This document shows, piece after piece, positions 1 to 10,742 of a stretch of 64,000 nucleotides of DNA. The DNA is taken from assembly GCA_018402385.1 (NCBI GenBank), contig JAGYJA010000002.1, positions 1 through 64,000 of the forward strand. The letters run 5' to 3'. The notes beneath the pieces were generated by a model, which saw nothing but the letters and a program-made list of their open reading frames with translations, was not told the DNA's origin and did no database searches. This DNA comes from Flavobacteriaceae bacterium. Lineage in GTDB: Bacteria; Bacteroidota; Bacteroidia; Flavobacteriales; Flavobacteriaceae. Numbering within the stretch: position 1 is the first letter of the stretch; the number at the start of each line of letters is the position of its first letter. Both the position numbers and the translations under genes were made by a program.

Positions 1-110
1 CGCATACCTACGTATTCAGCTAAAATAGACCTTTTTGCGTATTTTATCCCACTTTTTTTATCCTTCTCTTTGGGTCATACAAATGTTGGCGGCTGCCAGC
101 GGATACCAAG

Positions 111-497
111 ATGATACAGGAAACCCAGAAAAACAGAACCCACAAAATCACCTTCCGGCTTAACGATCGGGAGGTGAAATTCCTGGATGAGTTCTCCCAA
201 AGCACAGGCATTTCCCGCAGCGATACGCTTAGAAAACTTATCCGAAAAATCCAGGGGGATGTCACCATTATCAAGACGGATAAGCTTCTCAAAACGCTGA
301 ACTTCCTGGCAGCCGAACAGGGGCGGGTCAACAATAACATCAACCAATTGGCCAAGCATGCCAACCAGTATTCCAAAGTTGAAGATTTGGACCCCAAGAT
401 CTTTGCGCAGTTCAACAGCCTCCTTGCCCGGCACCTGGACTATCAGGAGGAAATCAACCGGACCTTCCGGAAAATCTACAAAACCATCAGCCAATGA
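111..497 (+). CDS. MobC-like relaxosome accessory protein
   Basis: Small protein (128 aa) that probably helps the downstream relaxase bind and open the transfer origin. The N-terminal third reads like a ribbon-helix-helix DNA-binding fold (KITFRLNDREVKFLDEF), followed by a helical part with the phrase GRVNNNINQLAKHAN, which is the hallmark of MobC-type mobilisation proteins (NNxNQxAK). Its stop overlaps the relaxase start in an ATGA, so the two are translationally coupled. The reading frame is intact. The family assignment follows from the motif and the neighbour; an oriT would be expected in or just upstream of bases 1-110, but I could not define one there. Confidence 0.75.
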   Translation: MIQETQKNRTHKITFRLNDREVKFLDEFSQSTGISRSDTLRKLIRKIQGDVTIIKTDKLLKTLNFLAAEQGRVNNNINQLAKHANQYSKVEDLDPKIFAQFNSLLARHLDYQEEINRTFRKIYKTISQ

Positions 498-1979
498 CCG
501 TCAAGATACTTTCCTCGACCAGTACCTTTAATGGGGTGTCCTACAACACCAACAAGACACAGTCCGCCAAGGGAGAGCTGATGACGTTTAAGAATTTCGG
601 CTATCTGCAGACCGCCCAAAAGTAACCCCGGACGAAATGAAAACTTTTCTCAAAGTCCACTCCAATCGGAATACACGGGTAAAACAGCAGCAGTTCCATG
701 CCATGATTTCCTGCAAGGGCAGGGAATACGACAAGAAGGAGCTGACCGAAATCGCCGAAAAATGGCTTCGCAGCATGGGCTATGGGGACAATCCCTATCT
801 GGTGGTCTTCCACGGGGACACCAAAAACAACCACGTCCACATGGTCTCCTCCCGGATTGACAACAACGGCAAAAAGATCAACGATAGCATGGAACGTATC
901 CGGGCCCAGAAACACATGCTCGAAATCATGGACCGGAATCCGGAAAACGAATGTACCAAGTTGCTAAATGAGCTGAATAGGTTTTCCTTTTCCACCCTCA
1001 ACCAAGCCAAGCTATTTCTTGAAACACGTGGCTACAGCCTAAAAGAAAAAGACGGCAATCTTTCCCTGTACAAATTCGGTTTGCTACAGGGAGAACTATC
1101 CATCAAGAAACTAACCGCTATCACCGAATCCTATAGCCCCGACAAGGCAAGAATAAAACAGCTACATGCCCTTTTCGACAAATACAGAAAGGTGTACAGC
1201 AGTGCCCCCGTCCCGACCTTCGAACCGCTAAAGGGCAACCGCCTCGGAAAACCAACCGGATACCGCTCGGAAATGGCTGACTTTTAAGGGAAAAATTCGG
1301 GGTGGAGCTGGTGTTTCACGGAAAGGACGGAAAGAGTCCCTACGGCTATACCGTCATTGACCATAGCAAAAAAGCCATTTTTAAAGGCGGCGAAATCTTC
1401 CCACTTAGGGACCTAATGCATGAGGAAACCGCCGACAAAGTCAAAGTGGTCAATTTCGCATCCCAGGCCGATAAGGAAGCTTATGCCCAAATCACCGGGA
1501 CCTCGGATACGGTATTCCGCTTTAAGCGTTTTCCAAAGCAAGCCGCCTATCGGCCAAAATTGCTTGCAGTGTTGTCCGACTTTTCCAACTACCAAAAGGG
1601 ATTGGATGAATTCCGGCTACACCTGCTGGTAAACGACAAACGACTGTACCTGCTGGACAGCCGGGAACGGTTTTTTATCAGTTTGGAGGCAATTCTCCGG
1701 GCCGAGGAATACAACCGCTTTGCCGGGCTAATGGATGTTCCGACCATTGATGTAAAGGAGCCTGTCACAAGGGGAATTTCCGGTTCTGGGTATCCCTTTC
1801 GAAATCAGCAGGACAGCAACATCAATTCTCCCAATTCCCTTGAACAATCAAATCACGAATCCGAAAGGGAAACGGCATTGCCTCTTAGTCTGGAAATCCA
1901 TCAGGATGTGGATGATGAGGCCATGCACGGAAGAAGGCGAAACAAAGAGAAAGGCAACAAACGCAAAAGCATCAGATAA
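494..1979 (+). CDS. Relaxase/mobilization nuclease (MOBP-like, Bacteroidetes type)
   Basis: Nicks the transferred DNA strand at oriT and leads it into the recipient. About 490 codons in pieces: 494-~620, 637-~1260 and ~1290-1979, joined by two single-base frameshifts. The HUH metal-binding motif is visible around residue 112 as NNHVHMVSSRID, after a YLVVFHGDT strand, as in MOBP/BmgA-like relaxases. The C-terminal half is divergent and ends in a basic tail (RRRNKEKGNKRK). The start was chosen at the ATGA overlap with the preceding accessory gene (MTVKILSSTSTFNGVSYN). The catalytic tyrosine normally lies near the N-terminus; Y16 (VSYN) is a candidate, but this is inference. Confidence 0.8.
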
Positions 1980-1990
1980 AACCACTGCAT

Positions 1991-2635
1991 ATGATAATCC
2001 TATTCGCAAACCAAAAAGGAGGAGTCGGGAAAAGCACCCTTTCGGTCCTGTTTTCCAACTACCTCACACTAGCCAAAAACAAGCCCGTCAAGGTCTATGA
2101 CATGGACTTTCAGCGGTCGCTCTACAACAAGGCACAGGCCGCCGAGGTGATAGAAAACAGCCCGCTGTATCCAGTGGAAGCCGCCGAACTCTCCCAGTTT
2201 GGCGCCATCCGGAAAAAGGCGGACAAGGAGGAAAACCGGGTAAGCATCATCGACCTAGCGGGGAAAATGGACGATGACGAGCTGGTTCCGGTATTTCGAA
2301 ATTCTGACCTGATCCTCTGTCCCTTCAGCTATGACGAATACTCGGTATCATCTACCATCGAATTCTCCTTTGTGATCCTAAAGATCAACCCCAAGGCAAA
2401 GATCATTTTTATACCCAACCGGGTGCGCAGTAGCGTCAAATACGAAACCATGAAATCCGTGCAGGAAGCATTGAAGAATTTCGGTGTGGTGACCAACAGC
2501 ATCACAGAACGGATAGACTTCCAGCGGATCACAACCCACGATATCCCAGACAGCATCATCGGGGTGATCGAGCCTGTTTTTGAATCCATTTACAACGAAT
2601 ATATCGACCCGGCATGGCACAAGATGACTACATAA
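1991..2635 (+). CDS. traA: ParA/MinD-like ATPase (conjugative transposon TraA)
   Basis: ParA-family ATPase of 214 aa placed first in the tra operon, the position of TraA in Bacteroides conjugative transposons. The deviant Walker A motif KGGVGKST is at residues 9-16, followed by a Walker A' aspartate (VYDMDFQRS), a Walker B-like strand (VSIIDLAG) and the conserved RVRSSVKYE region. Such proteins probably position or segregate the element or the transfer machinery at the membrane. The frame is intact. The last 22 bases overlap the next gene, so the two are co-translated. Confidence 0.85.
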   Translation: MIILFANQKGGVGKSTLSVLFSNYLTLAKNKPVKVYDMDFQRSLYNKAQAAEVIENSPLYPVEAAELSQFGAIRKKADKEENRVSIIDLAGKMDDDELVPVFRNSDLILCPFSYDEYSVSSTIEFSFVILKINPKAKIIFIPNRVRSSVKYETMKSVQEALKNFGVVTNSITERIDFQRITTHDIPDSIIGVIEPVFESIYNEYIDPAWHKMTT

Positions 2636-3012
2636 AGACGCTGATGAGCAGCTTTCGGCCAGAGGAAAATCTGACAAAGCGTGGAAAGGAAAGAAAACTT
2701 CCCAGTACCAAAACAGCGAAGACTGTGAACCAAAACGGAAACATTCTCCCAGTATTGGATCAGGTAAGGGACCTGAACATAGAGGGTGACAAAAAGCGGT
2801 TGATTAAAATCGACCGAAGAAACGAGGAAATATTGAAGGTGATGTACCCGGTATTTGCGGTCGATGTGACCCGTTTTGTCAATTTTCTCCTGACCAATTT
2901 CTTTCAGGAGCATCCGGAACTGATTGAGGAAATACGCAAATCATTTAAAAACTCTGACATGGGATGGACTGAATTTATCAAATTTCTGGCATCAGGTTAC
3001 CTGCTCTATTAA
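2614..3012 (+). CDS. DUF3408-like conjugal transfer protein
   Basis: Protein of 132 aa with a charged, low-complexity first half and a structured C-terminal half that starts near residue 65 (IKIDRRNEEILKVMYPVF). It resembles the DUF3408 family found between ParA and the TraE/TraF pair in Bacteroidetes conjugative transposons; members look like ribbon-helix-helix or winged DNA-binding adaptors. No transmembrane segment or signal peptide is visible. It overlaps the 3' end of the ParA gene. The family call rests on position and weak sequence resemblance. Confidence 0.55.
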   Translation: MAQDDYIKTLMSSFRPEENLTKRGKERKLPSTKTAKTVNQNGNILPVLDQVRDLNIEGDKKRLIKIDRRNEEILKVMYPVFAVDVTRFVNFLLTNFFQEHPELIEEIRKSFKNSDMGWTEFIKFLASGYLLY

Positions 3013-3030
3013 GTGGGTTCCTGATCACTG

Positions 3031-3311
3031 ATGGACCTGCTAAAACCGGAACACGATGACCTTATTTCCGGAGAGGAAGACTTGGTGGAATTTCCGGAGG
3101 AAACCCTAGAATCTATTAATGACGCAGCGGACTCACCTGCCGGATACTCCCCACCACCCCCGACCAAAAGCCGGGTGAAGAGGAGATGGAATCCCATACA
3201 CTCTTAACGGAAAACATCAACGAATCCACCGGAGGGATAAGTAGCATGGTGGATTTGTTCCGGCTGGCACAAAATGAGACAATCGAAGTCAAAAAGCATC
3301 TGGTTTACTAA
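3031..3311 (+). CDS. Small acidic tra-operon protein, frameshifted
   Basis: About 93 codons beginning MDLLKPEHDDLISGEEDL, very acidic, with a proline stretch where a run of C residues (near 3150-3160) causes a frame change. After the shift the frame continues ESTGGISSMVDLFRLAQNET and stops at 3309-3311, two bases before the next start. No domain is recognised. Its position between the DUF3408-like and DUF4134 genes matches the poorly conserved TraC/TraD slot of Bacteroidetes elements. The homopolymer at the shift suggests a sequencing indel rather than a dead gene. Confidence 0.5.
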
Positions 3312-3312
3312 T

Positions 3313-3630
3313 ATGACACGCCTTCCCTTTCTACTAACGGTATTCTGCCTCGTCCTATTTACGGGTTCTGATACCCTAGCCCAAATCCCTCCGGGCATAC
3401 CGGAAATCAATGAAGGCAAAGAACATATGGCCCGGAACTTCAGGGCACTTTCCAGTGCGGTATTGGTCCTAGGCTCACTATTCGGCCTGATGGGCGGACT
3501 CCGGGTGTACCAGAACTGGCAGATGGGAAAACGGAATATTGACGTGGAAGTAGCCGGGTGGTTTGGAGCCTGCATTTTCCTTTCCCTATTGGGGCTTTTC
3601 CTTAGTGCGCTGTATCAGGTTCCGGCCTAA
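3313..3630 (+). CDS. DUF4134-family conjugal transfer membrane protein (TraE-like), copy 1
   Basis: Small membrane protein (105 aa): a cleavable-looking signal sequence (LPFLLTVFCLVLFTG, then TLAQ) and two further hydrophobic segments around residues 45-65 and 82-102. The glycine-rich segment LFGLMGGLRVYQNWQMG is typical of the TraE/DUF4134 group, the likely pilin-like or VirB2-like subunit of Bacteroidetes conjugation channels. A second family member follows at once, so two tandem paralogues are present. The start at 3313 leaves one base after the previous stop and places the signal peptide at the very N-terminus. Confidence 0.65.
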   Translation: MTRLPFLLTVFCLVLFTGSDTLAQIPPGIPEINEGKEHMARNFRALSSAVLVLGSLFGLMGGLRVYQNWQMGKRNIDVEVAGWFGACIFLSLLGLFLSALYQVPA

Positions 3631-3686
3631 ACAATATAAAATCTCATTATCAATCCTACAAACTATCCATTTAAACCACTTTAATC

Positions 3687-3993
3687 ATGTACAAAAACAG
3701 CAAAAAAACAATCGGAAGCCTGGGTCTGGCAATGCTTGCCATCATTCAGGCAAAAGCCCAAGGGGTGCAAGGAATCACGGCTGCGGAATCCTCCCTAATC
3801 GGCTACGTGGATCCCGTGGCGTCTCTCTGTCTGGTAATCGGTGCCGTGGTCGGTATCATCGGCGGGGTAAGGGTCTATATCAAATGGAACAGCGGGAGAC
3901 CAGGACATCAACAAGGAGCTGATGGGCTGGGGAGGTTCCTGTCTCTTTATGGTCCTAGTCAGCGTGGTCATCAAGGCGTTCTTTGGCGTCTAA
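3687..3993 (+). CDS. traE: DUF4134-family conjugal transfer protein (TraE-like), copy 2, frameshifted
   Basis: About 102 codons: a signal sequence ending AKAQ, then VQGITAAESSLIGYVDPVAS and the family's glycine-rich turn IGGVRVYIKWNSG. A single-base shift near 3895 breaks it; the other frame continues DQDINKELMGWGGSCLF and ends VVIKAFFGV at the stop at 3991-3993. Without noticing the shift, this gene reads straight into the following DUF4133 gene as one false 189-aa protein. Its role is the same as the previous paralogue: a probable pilin-like subunit exported to the envelope. Confidence 0.75.
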
Positions 3994-4256
3994 TGGATTT
4001 TCCCATCTACAAGGGGCTTCAAAAACCCCTTATCTACAAAGGCTTTAAGGGCAAGTTCATCGGCTGGGGAATCGCTTCCCTAGTCTTGGGCTTGGTCCTC
4101 GGAGGCGTAGTGGGCAGCCTGACCGATATGGCCTTTGGAGCTTTGCTTACCGTCGGCACCATTGCCGGAGGCCTCTATTTTACCAGCCGCCAGCAGAAAA
4201 AAGGCCTGCACAACAAAACTAGAGCACCGGGAGTATTCCTCCCCCAACCAACCTAA
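3993..4256 (+). CDS. traF: DUF4133-family conjugal transfer protein (TraF-like)
   Basis: Membrane protein of 87 aa starting at the TAATG overlap with the DUF4134 gene (MDFPIYKGLQKPLIYKGF). The N-terminal MxFPxYKGLxKPLxYKGFKG phrase is characteristic of DUF4133. Two hydrophobic segments follow (residues ~27-46 and ~50-68). In VirB terms this small protein occupies the VirB3 position: it precedes the large TraG/VirB4 ATPase and probably anchors it to the inner membrane. Intact. Confidence 0.8.
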   Translation: MDFPIYKGLQKPLIYKGFKGKFIGWGIASLVLGLVLGGVVGSLTDMAFGALLTVGTIAGGLYFTSRQQKKGLHNKTRAPGVFLPQPT

Positions 4257-4268
4257 CACAGAATCACC

Positions 4269-6740
4269 ATGCCAAAACGGAGAAAGACACCCTTTAAACT
4301 ACCCTATCTCGGAACGGATACCTGTAACGGGTATGATATCCTTTACAATGAGAAAGGGGATTTTGGCGTCGTACTGGAAGTCAATAACCCGGTCCCGCAG
4401 TATGCTGCCGATCCGGGCAACTATGACAGTTTCCACCAACTCTATGTCAATGCCATCAAAATCCTAGGCGAAGGCTTTCTGATCCAAAAACAGGATATCC
4501 TGAGCCGAAGACCCTTTGACCCTGAACCCTCCGGCGTTTACCTGCAACAAAAGTATGACGAACACTTCCGGGGCAGGATCTACACCTCCCACCAAACCTT
4601 TTTGGTCATTACCAAACGGGCAAAATCCGGGGTGTACACCTACAGCCAAAAACAGCTTGGGGAATTTACACAGTCTGTCGACAAGATCGCCGCCTTGTTT
4701 ACCCGAAGCCATCTTCCCGCCATGGCATTAAACAAAAACCAGATCAACCGCTATATCCGGCGTATCCTGTCCATGAATTTCCATGATGACCGGCTTTGCC
4801 TCAACAATCTGCTTGCAGGGGATGAACAGGTGGAAATGGGCAATACGGCGGTCCGCTCCATTAGCCTAATCAACACGGATATTATTGACCTTCCCCAGAC
4901 GATGGGCACCCACCGGGAACGGACTGACAAGGATACCCTCCGGGGTTTCCCGGTGGACAATATGGGATTTCTCTTTTCTGTCCCCCACTTCCAAACGATG
5001 GTGTACAACCAGGTGATTGAAATTGTCCCCCAGACCTCAACCCAACGGAAGCTGGAACTGAAACGCAAACGTCATTCGGGCATTCCCGATCCGGCCAACA
5101 ACATGTGCGTGGAAGATATCGACCAACTTCTGGAAGACATCACCAGAAACAACCAGCTACTCGTAAGTTCCCATTTCAACATCCTGGTATCCGCTCCTAA
5201 AGATTTGATCCAGGGAACGGCAAACTTTATCGAATCCTCACTTTTCCAACAGGGCATAATTCCTTCGAGAAATGCTTATAATCAGTTGGAACTGTTTCGT
5301 ACTGCGTTGCCCTGCAATACGGCGGAACTGAAATCCTATGATTATTTTCTGACCACCTCCGATGCGGCCCTGTGTTTCTTTTTCAAGGAAACCCTGAGCC
5401 GGGATGAAGTCAGCAGTTTTCAGATCAGGCTGACCGACAGACAGGGCATTCCGGTAAAGATTGACCCCGCAGACCTGCCCATGCAGACCAACCGGATCAA
5501 CAACCGGAACAAGTTTGTTTTGGGCCCCTCGGGTTCAGGCAAGTCGTTCTTTATGAACGCACTGATCGAACAGTACTGCATGTACAACAAAAGCGAAGCA
5601 CCCAGATGGCTGATGGATGTGGTGATTGTGGATACAGGTCATTCCTACTATGGACTCTGCGCCTACTATGGCGGAAAGTACATTACCTATTCCGAACAAA
5701 ACCCCATCACCACCAACCCCTTTGCCATAGTACCGGAAGAATACAACATCGAAAAAAAGGATGCCCTGCTTACCCTGATCAGCGTGCTGTGGAAATCCGC
5801 AGACGGTAAAATCTCCCAGGTAGAATCGGACGTGATATCCAACACAATTTCAGCCTATTATCAGGCCTGCTTCAAAGAGAAGTCCAGAAATCAAGCGGCT
5901 CTGCTTCGACAGCTTTTATGAGTTTGCGCTGGAATTTATCCCCAAGATGATCCGGGAAGAAAACATTCGCTTCAATATAGACGAGTTCCGGTTTCGTCTT
6001 GAAAAAGTTTTACAGGGATGGCGAGTACGGCAGTCTTCTAAACGAAGAGGTGGACCAGTCCCTGTTTGGGAGGCGTTTATCGTCTTTGAAATTGATTCCA
6101 TCAAAGAGCACAAGGTGTTATTTCCCATTGTCACGCTGATCATTATGGATGTGTTTATCCAAAAGATGCGGTTTCGGAGCAGGCAGCGGAAAGCCCTGAT
6201 CATCGAAGAGGCTTGGAAAGCCATCGCCTCCCCGCTGATGGCCAACTATATCCTGTACCTGTATAAGACCGTCCGGAAATTCTGGGGAGAGGCCATTGTG
6301 GTGACCCAAGAACTGGGTGATATCATCGGAAACACGGTGGTCAAGGACAGTATCGTGAACAACTCCGACACCGTCATTTTGCTGACCAGACAAAATTCAA
6401 AGACCACTACAACGAAATCGCCTCCCTGCTTTCCATCAACGAACACGAACGGAAAAAGATCTTTACCATCAACCAGTTTGACAACACGGAAGGCAGGGGC
6501 AGATTCAAGGAAGTCTATATCCGCCGCGGTGCCACCGGGGAGGTGTATGGTGTGGAAGTTTCACTGCACCAGTACCTGACCTACACCACGGAAAAGCCCG
6601 AAAAAGCTGCGGTGGAGATCTATGTCGATTGCTACGGCAATTATGAGAAGGGTCTGGACCGCTTTGTGGCGGATTTTCGGGAATCGGGAATGGAATTGAA
6701 CCGCTTTTTCACAACCGTCAACGGGCTCGGAATTCCATGA
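4269..6740 (+). CDS. traG: TraG-family conjugation ATPase (VirB4-like), frameshifted
   Basis: About 820 codons for the cytoplasmic motor that drives assembly of the mating channel. The N-terminus (PFKLPYLGTDTCNGYDIL) is typical of Bacteroidetes TraG. Walker A is LGPSGSGKSFFMNAL near residue 418 and Walker B is KALIIEEAWKAIASPLM near residue 640, followed by the conserved VTQELGDIIGN. Frameshifts occur near 5890-5940 and 6400; the third piece resumes with INEHERKKIF and ends LNRFFTTVNGLGIP at 6740. The gene follows the DUF4133 gene by 12 bases, as in other elements. Its length matches the family, so I see it as one gene with sequencing indels. Confidence 0.85.
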
Positions 6741-6779
6741 CGGCGAAAAAACTACCCATTGGCTTAACTACGAATTTTA

Positions 6780-7442
6780 TGAAACCAACTAACAACGCTT
6801 TTGATCCTGTTTTCCTGCGGCATTGCACAGGCGCAGGTTTATTTCGACCCCGCCGTTTCGGCCGCACAGGCAACCCATGCGGCGGTGATCAACACCCAGC
6901 TGGATAACACCAACGAACAGCTGACCCTGATCGAGCGGGGACAGCTGGCACGTGACCGGCAACCTGACCGCTGTCAACAACATGCAGGAAAAGCTGTATG
7001 CAGGGCTGACGGAGGTAAGTGCCATTCTTACCAACCTTGCCAACGTGAAGGAAATCGCCCGGATCGCAACAGGCATTACGGGGGATATCAATGATATCAT
7101 GGAGTTGGCCAAGGAAAATCCCGCCTTTCTGGTCTTTGCGGAGCAGAATGCTACGCTGTTTCGCCAACGGGCTACCGCACTGTCCTCCTTGAAGTGCAGC
7201 AGTTTGCACTAAAGGAGGAAAGGGACAACCTGATGGATGCCGGGGAAAGGGCAAAAATCCTCAACACCATTTTAAACGAAATGCTGATTCTGCGCTCCTA
7301 TACCTATGGGATGTACCGCTCCATGCAGTTTGCGACCATGAGGGGACTTTTCAAATCCCTAAACCCTTTTCAGGGATATGTGGAAATGGACCTGGCCATT
7401 ATGGACGACATCATCCGAAAACGCAAAACCCTTTCACGATAA
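6780..7442 (+). CDS. DUF4141/TraI-like periplasmic conjugal transfer protein, frameshifted
   Basis: About 220 codons. A hydrophobic signal region (FLILFSCGIAQAQVYFDP after one base shift near 6790) is followed by a helical protein with IERGQLA, NLTAVNNMQEKLYAGLTEVS and a C-terminal YTYGMYRSMQFATMRGLF. This pattern (secreted, coiled, between TraG and TraJ) is that of DUF4141 proteins, the VirB5-like position. Further shifts lie near 6950 and 7190. The stop at 7440-7442 precedes the next start by four bases. Confidence 0.6.
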
Positions 7443-7446
7443 AGCC

Positions 7447-8089
7447 ATGAAGATTTTGCTGTTTATCCTACCCCTTGTTTTCTCCTCGCCGCTATACGGT
7501 CAGATCAACGTTGGACTGCTCCACCAACTGGTGGAAGACTCCAAAAATGAGCATGAAAGGCAACTGGATGCAAAAACAACCATACTTCAGAAATGCCGCA
7601 AACGAAGAGATTAACCGGAATTTGATGTCCAGTGTCAAGGAGAAATACCGGGCCGTGCAGGAGCGGTTTGCCAAACTCAACCTGCTGGCGGAGGCGGTTG
7701 GACTAGCGGCTAGCGGCAGATCCGCTTGTCAGGTCCATTCTTGATCATCAGGAACAGATTATTTTCTATTGCCAAATGACCTGACCCTGATCCCTCAAGA
7801 CTGGAAACGGAAAAGCTCTTTGTAAAGCAATCCCGGTCCCTGCTGAATTATCTGCTGGGATTGATAGCAACTGCGGAGACCTCAATCAAATGAAAGTATC
7901 CGAAAGGCGGCTGTTGCTCCAGCATGTGCTTCACGAGCTCCGCTCCATTAACCAGCTATCGCAGGCTACATCACAAAGCCTTGACTCATATCCGAAGACT
8001 TTCCGAGTTGAGTCCCTTCTCTTTATCAGTCGGAAGCATCCAAAACGGTGGACGAGATTCTGGCCAACATCGAACAGTTAAAAAAATGA
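7447..8089 (+). CDS. Exported helical tra-operon protein, frameshifted
   Basis: Starts MKILLFILPLVFSSPLYGQI, a clear signal peptide, then a mostly helical mature part (VGLLHQLVEDSKNEHERQ, MSSVKEKYRAVQERFAKLN, VSERRLLLQHVLHELRSI). At least three single-base shifts (around 7590, 7725-7880 and 7990) break the frame, so the 214-codon length is reconstructed. The last codons (VDEILANIEQLKK) overlap the next start in an ATGA. I recognise no named domain; by place it is a periplasmic component between two DUF4141-like genes. Confidence 0.5.
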
Positions 8090-8748
8090 AGAAGCTACTT
8101 ATATTCTTATTTCTGGCAAATTGTCCCCTACTCTTTGCCCAAACCATTGTGTATGACCGGGACCATTTGCGGGTTGTCAACGAAAATGCGGCTATGCGGA
8201 ATATTTCCGAGATGTGGTTATCAGGAAAGCCTCAGACGGCATTCGCCAAAATACCAATGACATTGGACTAAACACATCGACCCTTGCCATGGTGGAGACG
8301 CTGATTCTTAGATCGCTTAACCAAATCAATGAAGGATTGAAAAACGCCATTCAGGTAAAACAGATCGGAAGAACGCTGCAGCGTATTTATGTCCTAAGTG
8401 ATGAAACCCTGGGGATGGCTTCCCAAAATCCAGTGCTGCTTCTTTTTGCCGAAACCTATATCAGGCAGGCAAAGGAAAGAAGCGTTACCCTGGTTGCCGA
8501 AGTTTCCACTTTCGTACTTTCAGAAGGGGAAAACCTCCTGATCAACGCCAATGTGCGGGATGAACTGTTGGGGAAAATTCGACAGGAAATAGAACTTATT
8601 GCGGCCTACCTTCTGACGGTGCGCAATGCCATGTATTGGGCCAATATCAACGGGGTGCTGAAACAGCTAAATCCCTACCAGATCCTACATCAACCAAAAC
8701 CTCAATCTGGCTGACCAGATTTTACGCCAAAAAAGAATACTCCAATGA
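8086..8748 (+). CDS. Second DUF4141-like exported conjugal transfer protein, frameshifted
   Basis: Begins MKKLLIFLFLANCPLLFAQT (signal peptide) and continues VYDRDHLRVVNENAAMRN, helical segments around ILRSLNQINEGLKNAIQV, and a C-terminal AYLLTVRNAMYWANINGVLKQ that parallels the YTYGMYRSMQFATMRGLF end of the gene at 6780. The two genes therefore look like diverged paralogues. Shifts occur near 8210 and 8690; the final frame ends NLADQILRQKRILQ. Translationally coupled to the preceding gene by ATGA. Confidence 0.55.
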
Positions 8749-8768
8749 GCTGCTAACATCGAAAATAT

Positions 8769-9556
8769 ATGCTGATGGTTCCGGTGGGTTTGCTGCTGCT
8801 TCTGACAGATGCCAAAGCTCAAATGCCTATCCGTGACCGGGCCAGTGATCGCCCAGCAGGAACGGACGGTATTCCGGCAATGGGACAACAACCGCTTCTA
8901 CCCCCGGCCAAACCGGTTTCTCGGTATTCCCACCAACCCCAACTGGTACCTGACCTGAGCACATGCATCCGAGACTATCCCAACCTGGACCGAAGGCCCC
9001 TCTCCCCTGCTGGCGAACAAACCCAACGGTTGGAGCTGGCAGCAGCCATGAAGATTTCATCAGACTACTACAAACAACAGGCGGATACCGTCAGAAACAT
9101 GGCCATGCGAGAAATGACCCGCATATCCGGCAGCCCTTAGCGGAGCCGATCCCCTGTATTTGCTTTATTACCGAAAAGGAGCTTGAACCATCTGGAAAAC
9201 ATAGAGGCAACTGCCTTCGAAAACACTACGATCCGAAGTCAGGAGACTATATACAGGAAAATGGAGCCTACGCCTGGTACCTGGAACATATGCAAAGCCT
9301 GGCGGAGCGGTATGAAATGGCAAAAACGGCAGATATGGAGCGAGGGCAGCGCATGCTGATGTACCACCGTATTCTGCTGGAGATGAGAAAACTTCAAAGC
9401 AACTGGGAATACAAACTGTCCCTATCCCAGAAAATGCTGGCCTTCCGGGAACGTATGGAGAACGTGCAAACCCGACAGATCCGATTATCCGGGCAACCCG
9501 CCCAACAAGATGATATCCTTTCGGGAATCCTACAACGAAGAACCGAACTAAGATGA
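8769..9556 (+). CDS. Exported tra-operon protein of unknown function, frameshifted
   Basis: About 262 codons. The start MLMVPVGLLLLLTDAKAQ is a signal peptide; the true start may lie a few codons upstream. Then a poorly conserved proline/arginine-rich part, and from about residue 95 a helical C-terminal part (LELAAAMKISSDYYKQQADT, YAWYLEHMQSLAERYEMA, LSLSQKMLAFRERMENVQ). Frame changes near 8840-8960 and 9140. The end overlaps the TraJ start in an ATGA. No domain recognised; it sits directly upstream of TraJ, as variable periplasmic tra proteins do. Confidence 0.45.
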
Positions 9557-10729
9557 AAAAGAAGACACTAACTTATCTGTTTGCTGATTATACTGACGGT
9601 CCCGTTGGCCCAAGCCCAAGTGCCTGTTCCCCCAGAGGAGTATAAGGAGGCCATCTCTTTTCTTCAGGGAAACGGCGTGTATGACCGGGGAATCATGCGT
9701 TTCTTTGAGGGGATGCGGGATTATGCGTACAGCCATTTTGGTCCCTTTATCCGGGATGCCCAGGCGTTGGCCTGCATCTTTATGCTGATATTCTTTTCCA
9801 TCAAGTCCTACGAGATGATGGTGGGAGACAAAAAAATGGAAATCATGCCGCTTCTCAGGCCCTTTGGACTTGCTGATGCTTACCATGTGGTGGGGCATGT
9901 TCTGCCGGGTGATTGCCTATCCCACCGATCTGATTTCCGCAAAAACGGAGGCCATGTTTTCCACCCAAAACGACCGGATCAATGCCTTGAGGCTGGACCG
10001 GGCTGTATATATCATTGAGGTGGCCGATAAGATGGTGGAGTTTCAGGCCACCACCGAACTTGCCTCCCAACAGGCCCAAGAAGCGGACAAGGGGTTGGGA
10101 ACCGTTATGGTGGACGGCATAAAGGGCTTCTTTACCGACAACGTGTACGGTCCGCTGGTTCAGATGAAAATACGTATGCAGACCAATATGCAGCTTCTGT
10201 TTACCCAGTTGCTGGAACTCCTGGCTATCTGGATACTGCGGATCTGTGTCTATTTTGTCTTTTTATACAGATTATCTATTCCACCATCCTCGTGATTTTG
10301 GGACCCTTCTCTTTGGCGGTAAGCGTATTGCCGGCCTTTCGGGATGCATTCACCACATGGATTGCCCGTTTTGTGGCCGTCAACCTGTATGTAGGCATTG
10401 CCTACCTGGTCTTATATGTCTGCGGGCTAATGCAGGAATATGCCTTTTTGCAGGAAATCCAAAAATACGAAGCCCTTCTCGACACCTCGGGAGGCGAAGA
10501 AGTGCTGTCCAAACTGGCCTGGATGGCGGGCAACGGCATCCTTTCCTTCGGGTTGGTCATCGTCAGTTTTCTGGTAGGAGCAGTCGCCATTACCACGGTT
10601 CCATCGATCTCTACCTGGATTATCAGCACATCCGGAATCACCGCTGCGGCAGCCACTGCCGGAAGGACCGGGACAATGGTGGGAAGAAGCGGTTCCCGCA
10701 TGTCAGCGGGAGCCATTATGGGAAAATAA
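9553..10729 (+). CDS. traJ: TraJ-family conjugal transfer membrane protein, frameshifted
   Basis: About 390 codons, the polytopic inner-membrane protein equivalent to VirB6/TrbL. A signal-like start (LTVPLAQAQVPVPPEEY after one shift) leads to GNGVYDRGIMRFFEGMRD and IRDAQALACIFMLIFFSIKS, both typical of Bacteroidetes TraJ. Later hydrophobic segments include LLALLAIWILRICVYFVFL-like sequence near 10220-10260 and SFGLVIVSFLVGAVAITTVP near 10550. The C-terminus is rich in G, A, S and R (AAAATAGRTGTMVGRSGS), as usual. Shifts near 9590, 9870 and 10265. Confidence 0.8.
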
Positions 10730-10742
10730 AACTACTACAGCC

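Noticed and set aside
3687..4256. A single 189-aa protein
   Set aside because: It is an artefact: a single-base shift in the DUF4134 gene leads into the frame of the following DUF4133 gene, which has its own start at 3993.
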